From JAICNG01 sp035249985 (lineage in GTDB: Bacteria; Gemmatimonadota; Gemmatimonadetes; Gemmatimonadales; Gemmatimonadaceae): a DNA stretch of 64,000 bases. The stretch covers positions 1-64,000 of the forward strand of contig DATFFP010000063.1 in the NCBI GenBank assembly GCA_035249985.1, read 5' to 3'. A program made the position numbers and the translations under genes. Position 1 is the first letter of the stretch, and each line of letters opens with the position of its first letter. Positions 24,102 through 34,307 of this stretch are shown here, in pieces. A model generated the notes under the pieces. It did not search any database, was not told the DNA's origin, and saw only the letters and a program-made list of their open reading frames with translations.

Positions 24102-26345
24102 ATGACTCGCCTCGCCCTGGCAAGCCTGATCATCTCGCTCGCCTGCCTCCCCGGTGCACCCGGGCTTGGCGCGCAGGAGCGCGACGAGCGCGAGGCACCC
24201 GAGGTCAAGGACCTCGACTGGACAGGCGTCGACGCCGTCAGCAAAGACGACCTCGAGGAGAGCATCGAGACCGAGAAGACGCGGTGCCGCAGCCTCCTCC
24301 TCGCTCCCTTCTGCCTCGTCAGCAACTGGAGCCTCTTCAAGGAGCGGCACTACCTCGACCGCACCGAGCTGCGTCGCGACATGCTTCGCATCCGCGTGTT
24401 CTACTGGAAGCGCGGGTGGCGGGATGCGCAGGTCGACACCGTAATCACACCGAAGGGCGGCGGCGTCCGGGTCGAGTTCAAGGTCACTGAAGGCCCGGCG
24501 ACACGCGTGAGCTCGATCCGGGTCGAGCGCCCGGGCGAGGTGCTCAACGACAACGAGGTGCGCAACGCCATGAAGCTGCGCGCCGGCCATCCCCTCAACC
24601 TGATCGCGCTCGACTCCAGCATCGTGTTCCTGAAGAGCACGCTCTGGGACAAGGGATACGGGGACGCGGACGCGCGCGTCGACACGATCGTCGTCGATAC
24701 CGCCGCCAAGGTGGCGACCGTTCGCGCGAGCGTCGACCCGAAATGGCCGACGACCATCGGCCAGATCTCGATCAGCGGCAACGAGCGCGTCTCCGAGCGC
24801 ACCATTCGCAACTCGCTGACGCTCGAGGAAGGCGAGCTGTACAAGCGGCACGAGCTCATCACGAGCCAGCGCAATCTGTACGAGTCGAACCTCTTCCGCC
24901 GCGCGGTGATCATCGTGCCGCCCCAGGGCGACAGCGTGAAGCACATCGAGATCACCGTGCAGGAGGCGCCGCTGCGCGAGATTCGCGCGAGCGCGGGATT
25001 CAACACCATCGAGTTCGGGCAGGTGGAGGGTCGCATCACGCGATACAACTGGTTCGGCGGCGCGCGTCGCCTCGATTTCCGGGGCGCGGTCGGGAACCTG
25101 TTGGCCAATTCGCTGAACGCGCAGTTCCCGTTTCAGGAAGTGTTGCGACGGCCCGTGTCGGATCGCGATGCGGATCAATACTTCTCGCCCACCTGGCAGG
25201 CGAGCGCGGATTTCACCCAGCCCTGGTTCCAGTCTCCGCGCAACACGCTGGGGTTGAGCGCCTTTACGCATCGCCGCAGTGCGCCAGCGATTTTCGTCGA
25301 GAAGGGGCTTGGCGCAAGCGCGACGTTCACGCGCATGCTCGCCTCCCGTGCGCCGGTGAGTCTCACCTATCGGTTCGAGCTGACGCGCGTGGAAGCGAGC
25401 GATGTGTACTTCTGCGAGAACTTCGGGATCTGCGACCCTGACGACATTGGCGCGCTACGTGACCGGCAGAAGCTCTCTCCGCTCGCGCTCTCGTTCGTCA
25501 CCGATCGCGGCGACGACCCACTCGACCCGAGCCGAGGGTATTTCGCGCGCGCGGACGTCGAGCACGCGTCGGCGTTCACGATGTCCGACTATCGCTACAA
25601 CCGCGTGTCGGGCGAGTATCGGCGATACAAGGCGTTCGGCCGCCATGCCGTGCTCGCCTGGCGGGTGCGCGGTGGATGGGTCAAGCCGCTCGAAAGCGCG
25701 TCCGAGGCGCTCACGGGCAAGACGTCCACCACGAACTCGATCCTGCACCCGCGCAAACGCTTCTACGCCGGCGGTGCGCAGTCGGTTCGCGGCTACGGCG
25801 AAAATCAGCTTGGGCCGCGCGTGCTGACGATCGATCCTGGCAAGCTGCTGAATCCCCCGAACGACACCACGCCGGCGCTCTGCACGCGCGAGGACCTGCT
25901 CGCGCGCGACTGCGACGCGGCGGCGACGCTCCCCTCCAGCAACTTCGAGCCGCGCCCCGTGGGTGGGAGCACGCTGCTCGAGGGGAGTGTCGAGTATCGC
26001 TTCGGCGTCTGGCGCTCGCTCGACATGGCGGTGTTCGTCGACGCCGCGGTCGTGGGTGAAGGTGATGTCGGGACGCTCACGCGTGGGACGAGCGCGATTA
26101 CACCCGGCTTCGGCTTTCGCTACACGACGCCAGTCGGGCCCATTCGCGTCGATCTCGGCATCAAGCCGCGGCTCGCCGAGGATCTGCCGATCATCACCGA
26201 GGTGGTCGACGACAGCGGGCGCCGCACCATCGTCGACCTGGGTCGGACGAAGGCATATGACCCCCTCGAGGACTCCGGAAAGGGGTGGTGGCGGCAGGCC
26301 CTCGATCGGTTGACGCTGCACCTTTCCATTGGCCAGGCATTTTGA
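24102..26345 (+). CDS. tamA: TamA/BamA-family outer membrane protein
   Basis: 747 residues. After a signal peptide (cut near GLGAQ) come about three POTRA domains (ending near residue 300, with ATRVSSIRVERPGEV and IGQISISGNERVSE starts) and a C-terminal 16-strand barrel with the VRGY substrate-lid motif (QSVRGYGENQLGPR). It belongs to the Omp85 superfamily. Its stop codon is 1 bp from the start of a tamB-like gene, so it should work with TamB in moving proteins or lipids to the outer membrane. BamA is the alternative name, but the TamB neighbour favours TamA. Confidence 0.88.
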   Translation: MTRLALASLIISLACLPGAPGLGAQERDEREAPEVKDLDWTGVDAVSKDDLEESIETEKTRCRSLLLAPFCLVSNWSLFKERHYLDRTELRRDMLRIRVFYWKRGWRDAQVDTVITPKGGGVRVEFKVTEGPATRVSSIRVERPGEVLNDNEVRNAMKLRAGHPLNLIALDSSIVFLKSTLWDKGYGDADARVDTIVVDTAAKVATVRASVDPKWPTTIGQISISGNERVSERTIRNSLTLEEGELYKRHELITSQRNLYESNLFRRAVIIVPPQGDSVKHIEITVQEAPLREIRASAGFNTIEFGQVEGRITRYNWFGGARRLDFRGAVGNLLANSLNAQFPFQEVLRRPVSDRDADQYFSPTWQASADFTQPWFQSPRNTLGLSAFTHRRSAPAIFVEKGLGASATFTRMLASRAPVSLTYRFELTRVEASDVYFCENFGICDPDDIGALRDRQKLSPLALSFVTDRGDDPLDPSRGYFARADVEHASAFTMSDYRYNRVSGEYRRYKAFGRHAVLAWRVRGGWVKPLESASEALTGKTSTTNSILHPRKRFYAGGAQSVRGYGENQLGPRVLTIDPGKLLNPPNDTTPALCTREDLLARDCDAAATLPSSNFEPRPVGGSTLLEGSVEYRFGVWRSLDMAVFVDAAVVGEGDVGTLTRGTSAITPGFGFRYTTPVGPIRVDLGIKPRLAEDLPIITEVVDDSGRRTIVDLGRTKAYDPLEDSGKGWWRQALDRLTLHLSIGQAF

Positions 26346-26346
26346 C

Positions 26347-29300
26347 ATGAAGCGCGTCCTCGTGGGAGTCGGCATCGTCATCGGTGCGATCGCGGTGCTC
26401 ACCGTCATCGGCGTGTTCCTGTTCACGATGACCGACTTCGGCCGCGAGCGCGTACGGCGCTTCACGCTTCAGACCCTCTCCGAGATGGTGCACGGGCAGG
26501 TGCGTATCGGCGGGATCGGCGGCAACCTGCTCGACGGCGTGGTGATGACGGATTTCTCGATCGCGGATACCGCCGGCCGCCCCTTCGTCAGCGCCGACAC
26601 CGTCATCGCCGATTACCATCTCATCGCCTTCGCGAGGAAGCGCATCGAGCTGCACAGCCTTCGTCTCGTGCGCCCGCTCGTCATCTTCGACAAGCTCGAG
26701 GACGAGGACTGGAACTTCGAGTCGATCTTCCCCGAGGACACCACACCCGACGCGCCTGACGAGGGTCCCGGGTTTGGGGACTGGGTCGCGTTCAACGATG
26801 TGGAAGTCATCGGCGGCCGCTTCATCGTCCGCACGCCGTGGAAGCCGGACGGCGACTCGGTGGGGCCAGCTCGTGAGCGCGTGATCGCAACGGCGCTCGA
26901 GGGTGGCACGCGGCAGCACGTCGTTCGAGCGCGAAAGGGCTTCCAGCAGGTCATGGACTTCCGCCAGATCAACACGATGATGCCGCGGCTTCGCCTGGAG
27001 GATCCGGACTCGAGCGGCATCGCCATTCAGGTCACTGCGCTCAGCGGGATCGCGGCCGTGTTTCGTCCGCCGGTCGCGGAAATCCGCGACGTCGAAGGGA
27101 CGTTCTACGTCATCCGCGACACGCTGCGATTCGACGACGTGAAGATCGTGCTCCCGGGGTCGCAGGTTTCCGGAGACGGACGGTACGGCATCGACACCCA
27201 GGAGCTGCGCCTCGATCTGCGCGGTGCGCCCGTGGCTCTCGCCGACCTCCGCTGGCTCTATCCGCGCCTGCCGTCGCAAGGCAGCGGGACGCTCGACTTC
27301 CAGATGGTGATGCGCGACGAGGGTCCGAGTGATTACGTCGCGCGCAACGCCGACATTCGCTCCGGCACCTCGCGCATCGGGGGCGATTTCGGGCTCACGC
27401 TCACCGAGACCGACGCGCGCTTCCACGATACGCACCTGACGTTCGCGAGCGTCGACACGCGCCTCATCGAGCAGCTCGTGCCGGGGCTCGACATCCCGCG
27501 CCGGGGAGCGATCGGCGGCCGGGCATCGCTCGACGGCACGACGAGCGCGATGACGGTCGATGGCGACGTGACGTTCGACGACGCGGTCAACGGACGGAGC
27601 CGCGTCGTCGCGCGAGGGCTGGTCGGCGTTGGCGGCGGAGACGTGCGCGCGCGCGGACTGCGCCTGCGGCTCGATCCGGTGCAGGTCGATCTCGCACGAA
27701 TCGCCGTTCCCGATTTGCCGATCGGGGGGGTCGTCACCGGCACCGCCATGCTCGATGGCTCGACGACAACGCGCCTAACGGCGACCATGGATCTGCAGCA
27801 CGTGGACCGCGGTGCCCGGTCGCGTCTCACCGGGCGCGGTGTGGTCGCCATGCGCGGCACCACCTGGATGGACCTCGATCTGCGGGCACAGCCGCTGTCG
27901 CTGGTGACCGTGGGCCGATTCGCGCCCGCGTTAGGCCTGCAGGGGAGTGCGGCTGGTCCCATCCGGGCCCGTGGGACGCTGAACGATCTCTCGGTTCGCG
28001 CGGACCTGCGCCTCCCGGACGGCGGTGAGCTGTTGACGGTCGCCCGGCTCGACGTCGAGGGGACGCCCAGCTACGATGCTCGGGCGACGCTCACGGTGTT
28101 CAACCTGCAGACGGTCGCCTCGGCCTTGCCACGCACGTCGCTCAGCGGCGTCGCGAGCATTCGTGGCACTGGCAGTGATACGCGAACGATGCGCGCGACC
28201 ATCGCCGCGGACCTGCGCGGCTCGGCCATCGACAGCGTGTCGTTCGATTCGGCCCGCGTGCGCGTGGCGATCGCCGATGGCATGGCCACGGTACAGCCAG
28301 CCAGCGTCAACACGTCCTTCGCCCAGGCCGACATCCGCGGAACGTTCGGCCTGGTGCCGGAGCGAACGGGCGAGCTGTCCTACCGGGTGACGGTGGATTC
28401 GATCTCCGGTCTCGCACGCTGGCTGCCGGCGCAGGATACGACCTGGGTCGATCCTCGCCCCGGTCGCAGGATGAAGGCGATCAAACAGGCGCGGGAAGAT
28501 TCGGCGCAGGTCGCCCGCGCGACCGAAGTCGAGCGCGCGGCGATCGGCACCCCTGGGCCTACGCTCGAGATCGATTCGATCCCGCGGGTCCGTCGTGACT
28601 CGCTCGCCGGCAGCCTCGCCGCGGCGGGCACGATACGCGGCAATATCCAGCGCTTCGATCTGCGCGGCCGGGCGGCAGTCGAGAACCTCGCGATCAGCGG
28701 CAACACGCTCAGGCGCGGTCGCGTGGAATACGGCTGGCTCGCTGCCCGCACGCCAGAAGCGACTCTGGCGGCCGGCATGTCGCTGGACACGGTCCAGGCG
28801 GCGGGGTTTGCCCTCGATAGCGTGGAAGTGCGGCTGACCGCGCGCGGAACGACGGGCAAGATCGATGTCGCCATCCATCAACACGAGTCGCACGACTACC
28901 GGGTGCGTGGCAACTTCGCGCTGCACACGGACCATAGCGAGCTGCACCTGGACCGCCTCTCCCTGCGGTTCGACACCACCACCTGGGTGTCGGCGCGACC
29001 GAGCACGATTCGCTGGGGTGGGCCCGGCCTCCAGATTCTCGCGCTCGATCTTCGCCAGGGAACCACGGGTCGCATCTACGTGAACGGCCTCGTGCCCACC
29101 GAGGGGTCGGCGCGTCTCGACATCGAGGTGTCGGGCCTCGAGATGTCGCACGTCGTCGAGCTGCTGCAGTCGGACATCGAGGCCACGGGCGTGCTGCAAG
29201 TCGTGGCCCGCGTGGAAGGAACCACACGCGACCCGCGTCTGCGAGCGGCGTTAGGCGTGACCGGCGCATCGTATCGGGGAACGGTCGTCCCTGATCTGCG

Positions 29301-30933
29301 CGCCCGGTTCACGTACGCCGATGAAGTCCTCGACGCCCAGGCCGAGGCGCTGCGCGGCACGGGGACGCCGGTCGCGGTCGCCGAAGGCGTGATTCCGGTG
29401 AACCTCGCGTTGGCCGGAGTCACCGGGCCGCGACTGCTCGACCGGCCGCTCGAGTTCGAGCTTCGCGCCGACTCGTTGCCGCTGGATGTGCTTCCGAAAT
29501 TCACCGACGCCATCAGCGAGGTGCGCGGGGAGCTGGTCGGTGTGCTCACCGCTCGCGGCACGCCGCGCTCGCCGGAATTGACGGGACTGCTGGCGCTCGA
29601 CTTCGCGTCGTTCCGGATCGTGCCGCTCGGCGTGACGATGCGCGACATCAACGGCCTGATGCGGCTCAGCGGGGATACGGTCGTCATCGATTCACTCGTT
29701 GGGCATGCCAACGGGCCTATCCGTATTCGCGGGGGTATTGGCGTCGATGAGCTCACGCGCCCCTCGTTCGACCTGCGTTTGGTCGCGACCAACGCGCGCG
29801 TACTGGATAATGACCAGGGCCGCATCAATGCCGACGCGAACATCGGAATTGAAGGACCCTTCGACGCCGTGTACGTCACCGGCACCGCGAACATCCGCAA
29901 CGGAGTCATCTACATCCCCAAGTCGGACGGCAAGGACGTCATCAACGCCGATGATCCAGCGGTCTTCGCGGTGGTGGACACCTCCGTCATTTCCGACCGC
30001 GAGGTGTTGCCGGGGCAGTCACCACTCATGGACAACCTGCGCGTCGATGTCACGCTCAATGTGTCGCGCGACACGTGGGTGCGCTCGCCCGAGGCGAACG
30101 TGGAGGTCTACACGCCGGAGCGCTACGGCGCGCTGACGATCCACGTCGACCGCAGCAAGCAGGCGCTCACGCTCGAGGGCGTGGTCAATGCCGACCAGGG
30201 CACGTACGAGTTCATGGGACGGCGGTTCGTCATCAATCGCGGATCGGCGACGTTCATCGGCGATCCCGAGATCAACCCCATGCTACAGATCACCGCCGTT
30301 CACGAAGTGTCGCTCGTGGGCACCGGCGCGCTCGACATCCAGGTGATCATCGGCGGGACGGTCCGCAGCCCCAAGCTCACGCTCGAGAGCACCGCCCAGC
30401 CACCGATCTCACAGTCGGACCTGTTGAGCTACCTCGCCTTCGGCCGATCCTCATCGTCTCTGCTGCAGGTGCAAGGCTCGGCGCTCTCCGGGCAGTCCTC
30501 GGGGAGTGGCGAGCTCGCGGGCGCGGTCGCCAGCATCGCCACCCGGCAGCTCGCGGGGACCGCGCTCGACGTGCTCACGAATGAGCTGGAGCAGGACGCG
30601 GCGCGCTCGTTAGGGACCGACGAGTTCCGGCTCACACCCGCCGATGTCCCGGCGGAGCTGTCGTCGAACAGCGTGATCAGCTCGCTGAGCCTCACGGAAA
30701 TCGAGGCGGGCAAGTACATCAATCGGAGCCGCACGTTCGTAGCGGTTCAGGCACAGCCAGCGAACAAGAATCCGTTCGGCATTCGGTTCGTGCACCGCAT
30801 GCCAAAAGGGCTACGGCTGGAGATGAGCTACATCCCGCGGTACCTCGTGCGCGAGCCCACGCTCGCCGCGCAGGAAGATCCGCCACGCAAGAACATCCTC
30901 GGCGCATTCGTGATTCGGGAGTGGCGCTTCTAG
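26347..30933 (+). CDS. tamB: TamB-like translocation/lipid transfer protein
   Basis: 1528 residues: one N-terminal membrane anchor (about 6-28), then a very long predicted beta-groove of repeating strands (AsmA/TamB type), and the conserved C-terminal DUF490 domain (YEFMGRRFVINRGSATFIGD, GTVRSPKLTLES, ISQSDLLSYLAFGR). It bridges inner and outer membranes and works with TamA; recent views assign the family a role in phospholipid transport. Start at 26347, 1 bp past the tamA stop; a 6-codon longer frame begins inside tamA. The transcript ends at a 120-bp inverted repeat. Confidence 0.92.
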   Translation: MKRVLVGVGIVIGAIAVLTVIGVFLFTMTDFGRERVRRFTLQTLSEMVHGQVRIGGIGGNLLDGVVMTDFSIADTAGRPFVSADTVIADYHLIAFARKRIELHSLRLVRPLVIFDKLEDEDWNFESIFPEDTTPDAPDEGPGFGDWVAFNDVEVIGGRFIVRTPWKPDGDSVGPARERVIATALEGGTRQHVVRARKGFQQVMDFRQINTMMPRLRLEDPDSSGIAIQVTALSGIAAVFRPPVAEIRDVEGTFYVIRDTLRFDDVKIVLPGSQVSGDGRYGIDTQELRLDLRGAPVALADLRWLYPRLPSQGSGTLDFQMVMRDEGPSDYVARNADIRSGTSRIGGDFGLTLTETDARFHDTHLTFASVDTRLIEQLVPGLDIPRRGAIGGRASLDGTTSAMTVDGDVTFDDAVNGRSRVVARGLVGVGGGDVRARGLRLRLDPVQVDLARIAVPDLPIGGVVTGTAMLDGSTTTRLTATMDLQHVDRGARSRLTGRGVVAMRGTTWMDLDLRAQPLSLVTVGRFAPALGLQGSAAGPIRARGTLNDLSVRADLRLPDGGELLTVARLDVEGTPSYDARATLTVFNLQTVASALPRTSLSGVASIRGTGSDTRTMRATIAADLRGSAIDSVSFDSARVRVAIADGMATVQPASVNTSFAQADIRGTFGLVPERTGELSYRVTVDSISGLARWLPAQDTTWVDPRPGRRMKAIKQAREDSAQVARATEVERAAIGTPGPTLEIDSIPRVRRDSLAGSLAAAGTIRGNIQRFDLRGRAAVENLAISGNTLRRGRVEYGWLAARTPEATLAAGMSLDTVQAAGFALDSVEVRLTARGTTGKIDVAIHQHESHDYRVRGNFALHTDHSELHLDRLSLRFDTTTWVSARPSTIRWGGPGLQILALDLRQGTTGRIYVNGLVPTEGSARLDIEVSGLEMSHVVELLQSDIEATGVLQVVARVEGTTRDPRLRAALGVTGASYRGTVVPDLRARFTYADEVLDAQAEALRGTGTPVAVAEGVIPVNLALAGVTGPRLLDRPLEFELRADSLPLDVLPKFTDAISEVRGELVGVLTARGTPRSPELTGLLALDFASFRIVPLGVTMRDINGLMRLSGDTVVIDSLVGHANGPIRIRGGIGVDELTRPSFDLRLVATNARVLDNDQGRINADANIGIEGPFDAVYVTGTANIRNGVIYIPKSDGKDVINADDPAVFAVVDTSVISDREVLPGQSPLMDNLRVDVTLNVSRDTWVRSPEANVEVYTPERYGALTIHVDRSKQALTLEGVVNADQGTYEFMGRRFVINRGSATFIGDPEINPMLQITAVHEVSLVGTGALDIQVIIGGTVRSPKLTLESTAQPPISQSDLLSYLAFGRSSSSLLQVQGSALSGQSSGSGELAGAVASIATRQLAGTALDVLTNELEQDAARSLGTDEFRLTPADVPAELSSNSVISSLSLTEIEAGKYINRSRTFVAVQAQPANKNPFGIRFVHRMPKGLRLEMSYIPRYLVREPTLAAQEDPPRKNILGAFVIREWRF

Positions 30934-30939
30934 GAGATA

Positions 30940-31057
30940 GTGGTCAGGGGTCAGGGATCGGGGGGTGTCGGGGGAGTGGGTTGCAGGAGAGCACGGCTGC
31001 CGGCTCTCCTGATCCCTCTCCCCTGACACCCCCCTGATTCATGACCCCTGACCACCA
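30940..31057. repeat. Palindromic element, TCAGGGG heptamers
   Basis: Left arm 30940-30993 (AGTGGTCAGGGGTCAGGGAT) and right arm 31003-31057 (ending GACCCCTGACCACC) pair with few mismatches around a 9-nt loop. It fills the 132-bp gap between convergent tamB and the outer-membrane gene. The outer word resembles the arms at 41267. Confidence 0.88.
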
Positions 31058-31065
31058 GCTCCCAG

Positions 31066-31881
31066 TCAGAATCCGTGCTCGAAGCTCAGATACACCAGCA
31101 CGCGATTGGCGCCGTCGCTAGGCCCGATGCCGATCGGGAACGCGATCCCCGGTACGATCTGCAGTCCGCTCGGGAAATCGATCGCGGCCCGCAGGCCCGG
31201 GGAGATCCAGGCCGATTCTTCGGCCAGGCGCGTGTCGGCTGCCACCGCAATCTCTTCGCGAGCCCAGGCAAACTCGAGCATCACGTTCAGCGCGCGCTTC
31301 GCCAGCCAGATGGCGCTGGCGGCCGCGGTGACGTCGCGTGTCGAGACCCGTCCGCCCAATGGGGCACGGGCGGACGGCGTCCACGCGCCACCGACGTTCC
31401 AGTGCGTGACGAGAGCGCGATGCCATCCCCAGCTCAGCGGAAGGTTCACCTGAAGCCCTAACGACGACGTCCCGCGACCCTGCTCCGCATCGCCCGTTGG
31501 AAGGACGAGACTCAGCCGCGGCGCCAGCGCATCGCCGCTCGCGTCGTCGAAGGCCAGCTGGTAGCGATAGTTCAGCGCGACATCGCCGACGCCTGTTGCC
31601 TCGGCCGCGTTCACGATCGGCACCGTGACACTCAGTTGATGCCGCTGGCTCCCTACGGGCCACTCCTGCGTAAACCCGTACTCCCAGCCGTCGCCGTCGC
31701 GCGTCACGGAAAGCACGCTGACGTGCTGTACCACGCGTGCCTCCTGATTGTACGCCTCCTCGACGAGAAAGCTGTTGTCGCGGACTGGCGGGCGCGCTGC
31801 AGCGCTCGGAACCGTCATCTGCGCGTGCAGGACCGATGCGAGCGTGCACATCGCAACGGTCGCGACGGAGCGAATGCTCAT
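31066..31881 (-). CDS. Putative outer-membrane beta-barrel protein
   Basis: 271 residues. Signal peptide MSIRSVATVAMCTLASVLHA, then alternating-pattern strands (for example VGDVALNYRYQLAF, GLQVNLPLSWGWHRALVTHW) ending in a terminal aromatic, LSFEHGF, as expected for a barrel inserted by Bam. It resembles the phenol-pathway-type porin group of uncharacterised transporters. The ATG at 31881 overlaps the stop of the ZIP gene by 4 bp (ATGA), so it is the third gene of the oxidase-ZIP operon and may pass metal or a chelate across the outer membrane (inference). Confidence 0.78.
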   Translation of the reverse strand: MSIRSVATVAMCTLASVLHAQMTVPSAAARPPVRDNSFLVEEAYNQEARVVQHVSVLSVTRDGDGWEYGFTQEWPVGSQRHQLSVTVPIVNAAEATGVGDVALNYRYQLAFDDASGDALAPRLSLVLPTGDAEQGRGTSSLGLQVNLPLSWGWHRALVTHWNVGGAWTPSARAPLGGRVSTRDVTAAASAIWLAKRALNVMLEFAWAREEIAVAADTRLAEESAWISPGLRAAIDFPSGLQIVPGIAFPIGIGPSDGANRVLVYLSFEHGF

Positions 31882-33155
31882 GCGGGAACGAGGAGACCAG
31901 TGACGTACATGATCAGCAGCCCCGCCATGAGTCCGGCAACGTTCAACGGCGCGGTGAGGCCACCTTCGGACCGACGCGCGAACAGCTTGATCAACTCCCA
32001 CACGACCTGCACGATCGCGCCCGCGCCGACGGCGAAGAACAAGGTCGTCCACAGGGGAGAGTATGTGAACGCGCCGATCCAGGCGCCAAGCACCGTTGGC
32101 ACTCCGGCGATCGCTCCGAGCATGGCGAGACGCGCTATGCTCGGACGCTCCGTCGCGATGGGCGCGAGTATCCCGAGCCCTTCGGTCGTGTTATGGAGCA
32201 GAAACCCAATGATGAGGAACGTGCCCAGTGCAATCGCGCCGGTGGAGTACGCCGCGCCGATCGCGAGCCCCTCGCCGAGGTTGTGCAAGCCAATGCCGAT
32301 GGCGATCAACAGTGAGACGTGGAAGGCGGAGGCTGCCTTCCCCGCTCCGCGCTTGCGATGGCCGATCGCGGCCAGCGCCAGGGGAGTCCCGAGGACGCCT
32401 AACAAGACCACCCCGAGACCCTGAAATGCTCCCGCGACACGCGTGGAGGTGTCGAGGGCCTCGGCGAATGCGTCGACGCCGAGAAAGATCAGCAACCCGA
32501 CGGTGAGGGACAGAAAGAAGTCGAGCCACCGGCGGTTCGCCGTCCGCAGAAACGGAAACCACAGTAGACCCAGGAACACCGGGATGACGCCGACGTACAC
32601 GCCCAGGAGCGCAAACGTCGTGAGGTATCGCGCGTCGGCGCTCGGCGTCGTCGTCGCGACGTCGATCGTCGTATCGAACGTGAGCCCTGTGCTGGTGATG
32701 AGACGGACGACGTGAGGCTCGCCCTCGACCCACGGGTAGGGGATCCGAATCGTCCGACTCTCGAGTCGGCCAATGGTGCGCTCGCCGTCGATGTAATGGA
32801 GCCACGAGGCGTCATCGACGAGCACTTGCGCGACCGTCACCGCTTCGGGCCCACCGTTGACGACGTGGACCACCATCTCTCCCGCCTTCGGCAGCGTCAC
32901 ACGCTCGATCGTCAGCTCCTCGACCGGTGGAAACGCGGCGCGGAAGACGCCGAGTGGCCCGACCTTGAGGAACGCGAAGACGAGAAGCGCGAGGAGTATG
33001 AGCGGCGCGAGGCCGAGGAGAAGGCGGTGTTTCGGGCTAGAGGCGCTAGGGGCGCTAGGGGCGCTAGAGGCGCTAGAGGCGCTAGGGGCGCTGTACGTGA
33101 TTGCGTCGCCTTCAGCGCTTCTAGCGCTTCTAGCGCCTTGCCGTTCGTCAGACAC
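31878..33155 (-). CDS. ZIP-family metal transporter with extra N-terminal domain
   Basis: 425 residues. The C-terminal 250 residues are a ZIP permease with the two metal-binding helices: HNLGEGLAIG and HNTTEGLG. It imports divalent metal (Zn, Fe or Mn). Residues about 55-175 form an extracytoplasmic beta-sandwich-like insert between two membrane segments. Residues 6-41 (Ser/Ala/Pro-rich, 3-residue period) are encoded by a 9-mer palindrome, so the true N-terminus was probably shorter. It overlaps the multicopper oxidase gene by 8 bp and the barrel gene by 4 bp. The promoter upstream has a DtxR-like operator. Confidence 0.88.
   Translation of the reverse strand: MSDERQGARSARSAEGDAITYSAPSASSASSAPSAPSASSPKHRLLLGLAPLILLALLVFAFLKVGPLGVFRAAFPPVEELTIERVTLPKAGEMVVHVVNGGPEAVTVAQVLVDDASWLHYIDGERTIGRLESRTIRIPYPWVEGEPHVVRLITSTGLTFDTTIDVATTTPSADARYLTTFALLGVYVGVIPVFLGLLWFPFLRTANRRWLDFFLSLTVGLLIFLGVDAFAEALDTSTRVAGAFQGLGVVLLGVLGTPLALAAIGHRKRGAGKAASAFHVSLLIAIGIGLHNLGEGLAIGAAYSTGAIALGTFLIIGFLLHNTTEGLGILAPIATERPSIARLAMLGAIAGVPTVLGAWIGAFTYSPLWTTLFFAVGAGAIVQVVWELIKLFARRSEGGLTAPLNVAGLMAGLLIMYVTGLLVPA
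33035..33138. repeat. In-frame palindromic element, GCTAGAGGC 9-mers, at the ZIP N-terminus
   Basis: Left arm 33035-33092 (tandem GCTAGAGGC/GCTAGGGGC) pairs in part with 33111-33138 (TTCAGCGCTTCTAGCGCTTC). On the coding strand it encodes residues 6-41 of the ZIP protein, a Ser-Ala-Pro/Ser-Ser period. Three codons equal one 9-mer, so any copy number keeps frame. Confidence 0.82.
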
Positions 33156-34185
33156 GAGTGGGCTCCTCCACGCGGAAGATCCCGCTCCACCCGAGCTCGG
33201 CGAACTCGCTCTGGTGCGCGTGGAACATGAACTGGCCGGGGAACTTGTAGGTGAACTCGAGCACCGCCCGCTCCCCCTGCCCCAACGTCACGATGTCGGT
33301 CAGCTCGGAGCCCGTCAGGCTCGTCCCGGTGCGGTAGAGCCGGAACATGTTGCCGTGAATGTGCAACGAGTTGAGCAGGTCGAACTCGGTGATGTTGATG
33401 AGATACACCCGCGTCAGCTCGCCGAGCTTGATCGGAATCGGATACTTCTGATAGTGAAAGGCCACCGTGTTCACGGCGTACACTTCGTTCTCGTTGTCGA
33501 AGTTCGTATCGAATCCGTTCATCACCATCACCAGCTCGTTCGCCGCCGGCCGGCCCTCTTTCGGATCGATAATGAACGCGCCGTACAATCCCTTGTGGAT
33601 GTGGCGCTTGATCGGAACGGTGTGGCAGTGATAGAGGTGGAGCCCGAACGGTTCGGCGTCGAACTCGTAGACGTATCCCTCGCCCGGCGGAATCATCTCG
33701 AAGGCGCCATCCATGTTCGCGGGGTGAATCCCGTGAAAGTGGATCGAGTGGATGTGAGCGCCCTTGTTCGTGAAGTGGATGCGGACGCGATCGCCCTCGG
33801 TGCATCGAATCGTCGGCCCGGGAACCTGGCCGTTGTACGTCCAGGCAGGATAGAACACTCCGGGCGCGACCTCGATCTCGCGATCCTCGGCGACGATCGT
33901 GTACTCGCGCAGTGTCTGCCCGTTAGGCAGGCGCGAGACGGTCCCGTAATCGAAATGCGTGAGAAAAGCGGTGGGGTCGAACTGACCCGGGGTGAGCTCG
34001 CCGACCGCGATCATGGCGTCGTGCGAGCCGTGCACGACTGCGCGTCCCCCGGTGGTGTCGACGCGTTGCTGGGCTTCCGCGACACCGTGCAGGGTGCGAA
34101 GCGCGGCAGCGCCACCGGCGGCCACGGTGCCGAGCGCGCCCGCTTTCAACAGGGCTCGACGTGAGAGGCGAGAATCCTTGGACAT
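33148..34185 (-). CDS. Two-domain multicopper oxidase
   Basis: 345 residues. A twin-arginine signal (SRRALLKAGALGTVAAGGAA) precedes two cupredoxin domains. Copper ligands are visible in HIHSIHFHG, HLYHCHT, HIHGNMF and FMFHAHQSEFAELGW. It should oxidise a metal or small substrate in the periplasm, reducing O2 to water; the pairing with a metal importer suggests ferroxidase or Mn oxidase activity (inference). Nitrite reductase-like family members exist, so that is an alternative. Start at 34185; the promoter with its operator is about 120 bp upstream. First gene of the oxidase-ZIP-barrel operon. Confidence 0.88.
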   Translation of the reverse strand: MSKDSRLSRRALLKAGALGTVAAGGAAALRTLHGVAEAQQRVDTTGGRAVVHGSHDAMIAVGELTPGQFDPTAFLTHFDYGTVSRLPNGQTLREYTIVAEDREIEVAPGVFYPAWTYNGQVPGPTIRCTEGDRVRIHFTNKGAHIHSIHFHGIHPANMDGAFEMIPPGEGYVYEFDAEPFGLHLYHCHTVPIKRHIHKGLYGAFIIDPKEGRPAANELVMVMNGFDTNFDNENEVYAVNTVAFHYQKYPIPIKLGELTRVYLINITEFDLLNSLHIHGNMFRLYRTGTSLTGSELTDIVTLGQGERAVLEFTYKFPGQFMFHAHQSEFAELGWSGIFRVEEPTRV

Positions 34186-34307
34186 ATGAATCCGATGCGC
34201 AACGCACTACCGACGCGCGTTGTCGCCTGCAGGTATGAGATTCAGAGCAGCGATTCGACCACCTAATAGACGGACCGAAAGGCAGAATTAGTAACAGATA
34301 ATGACAG

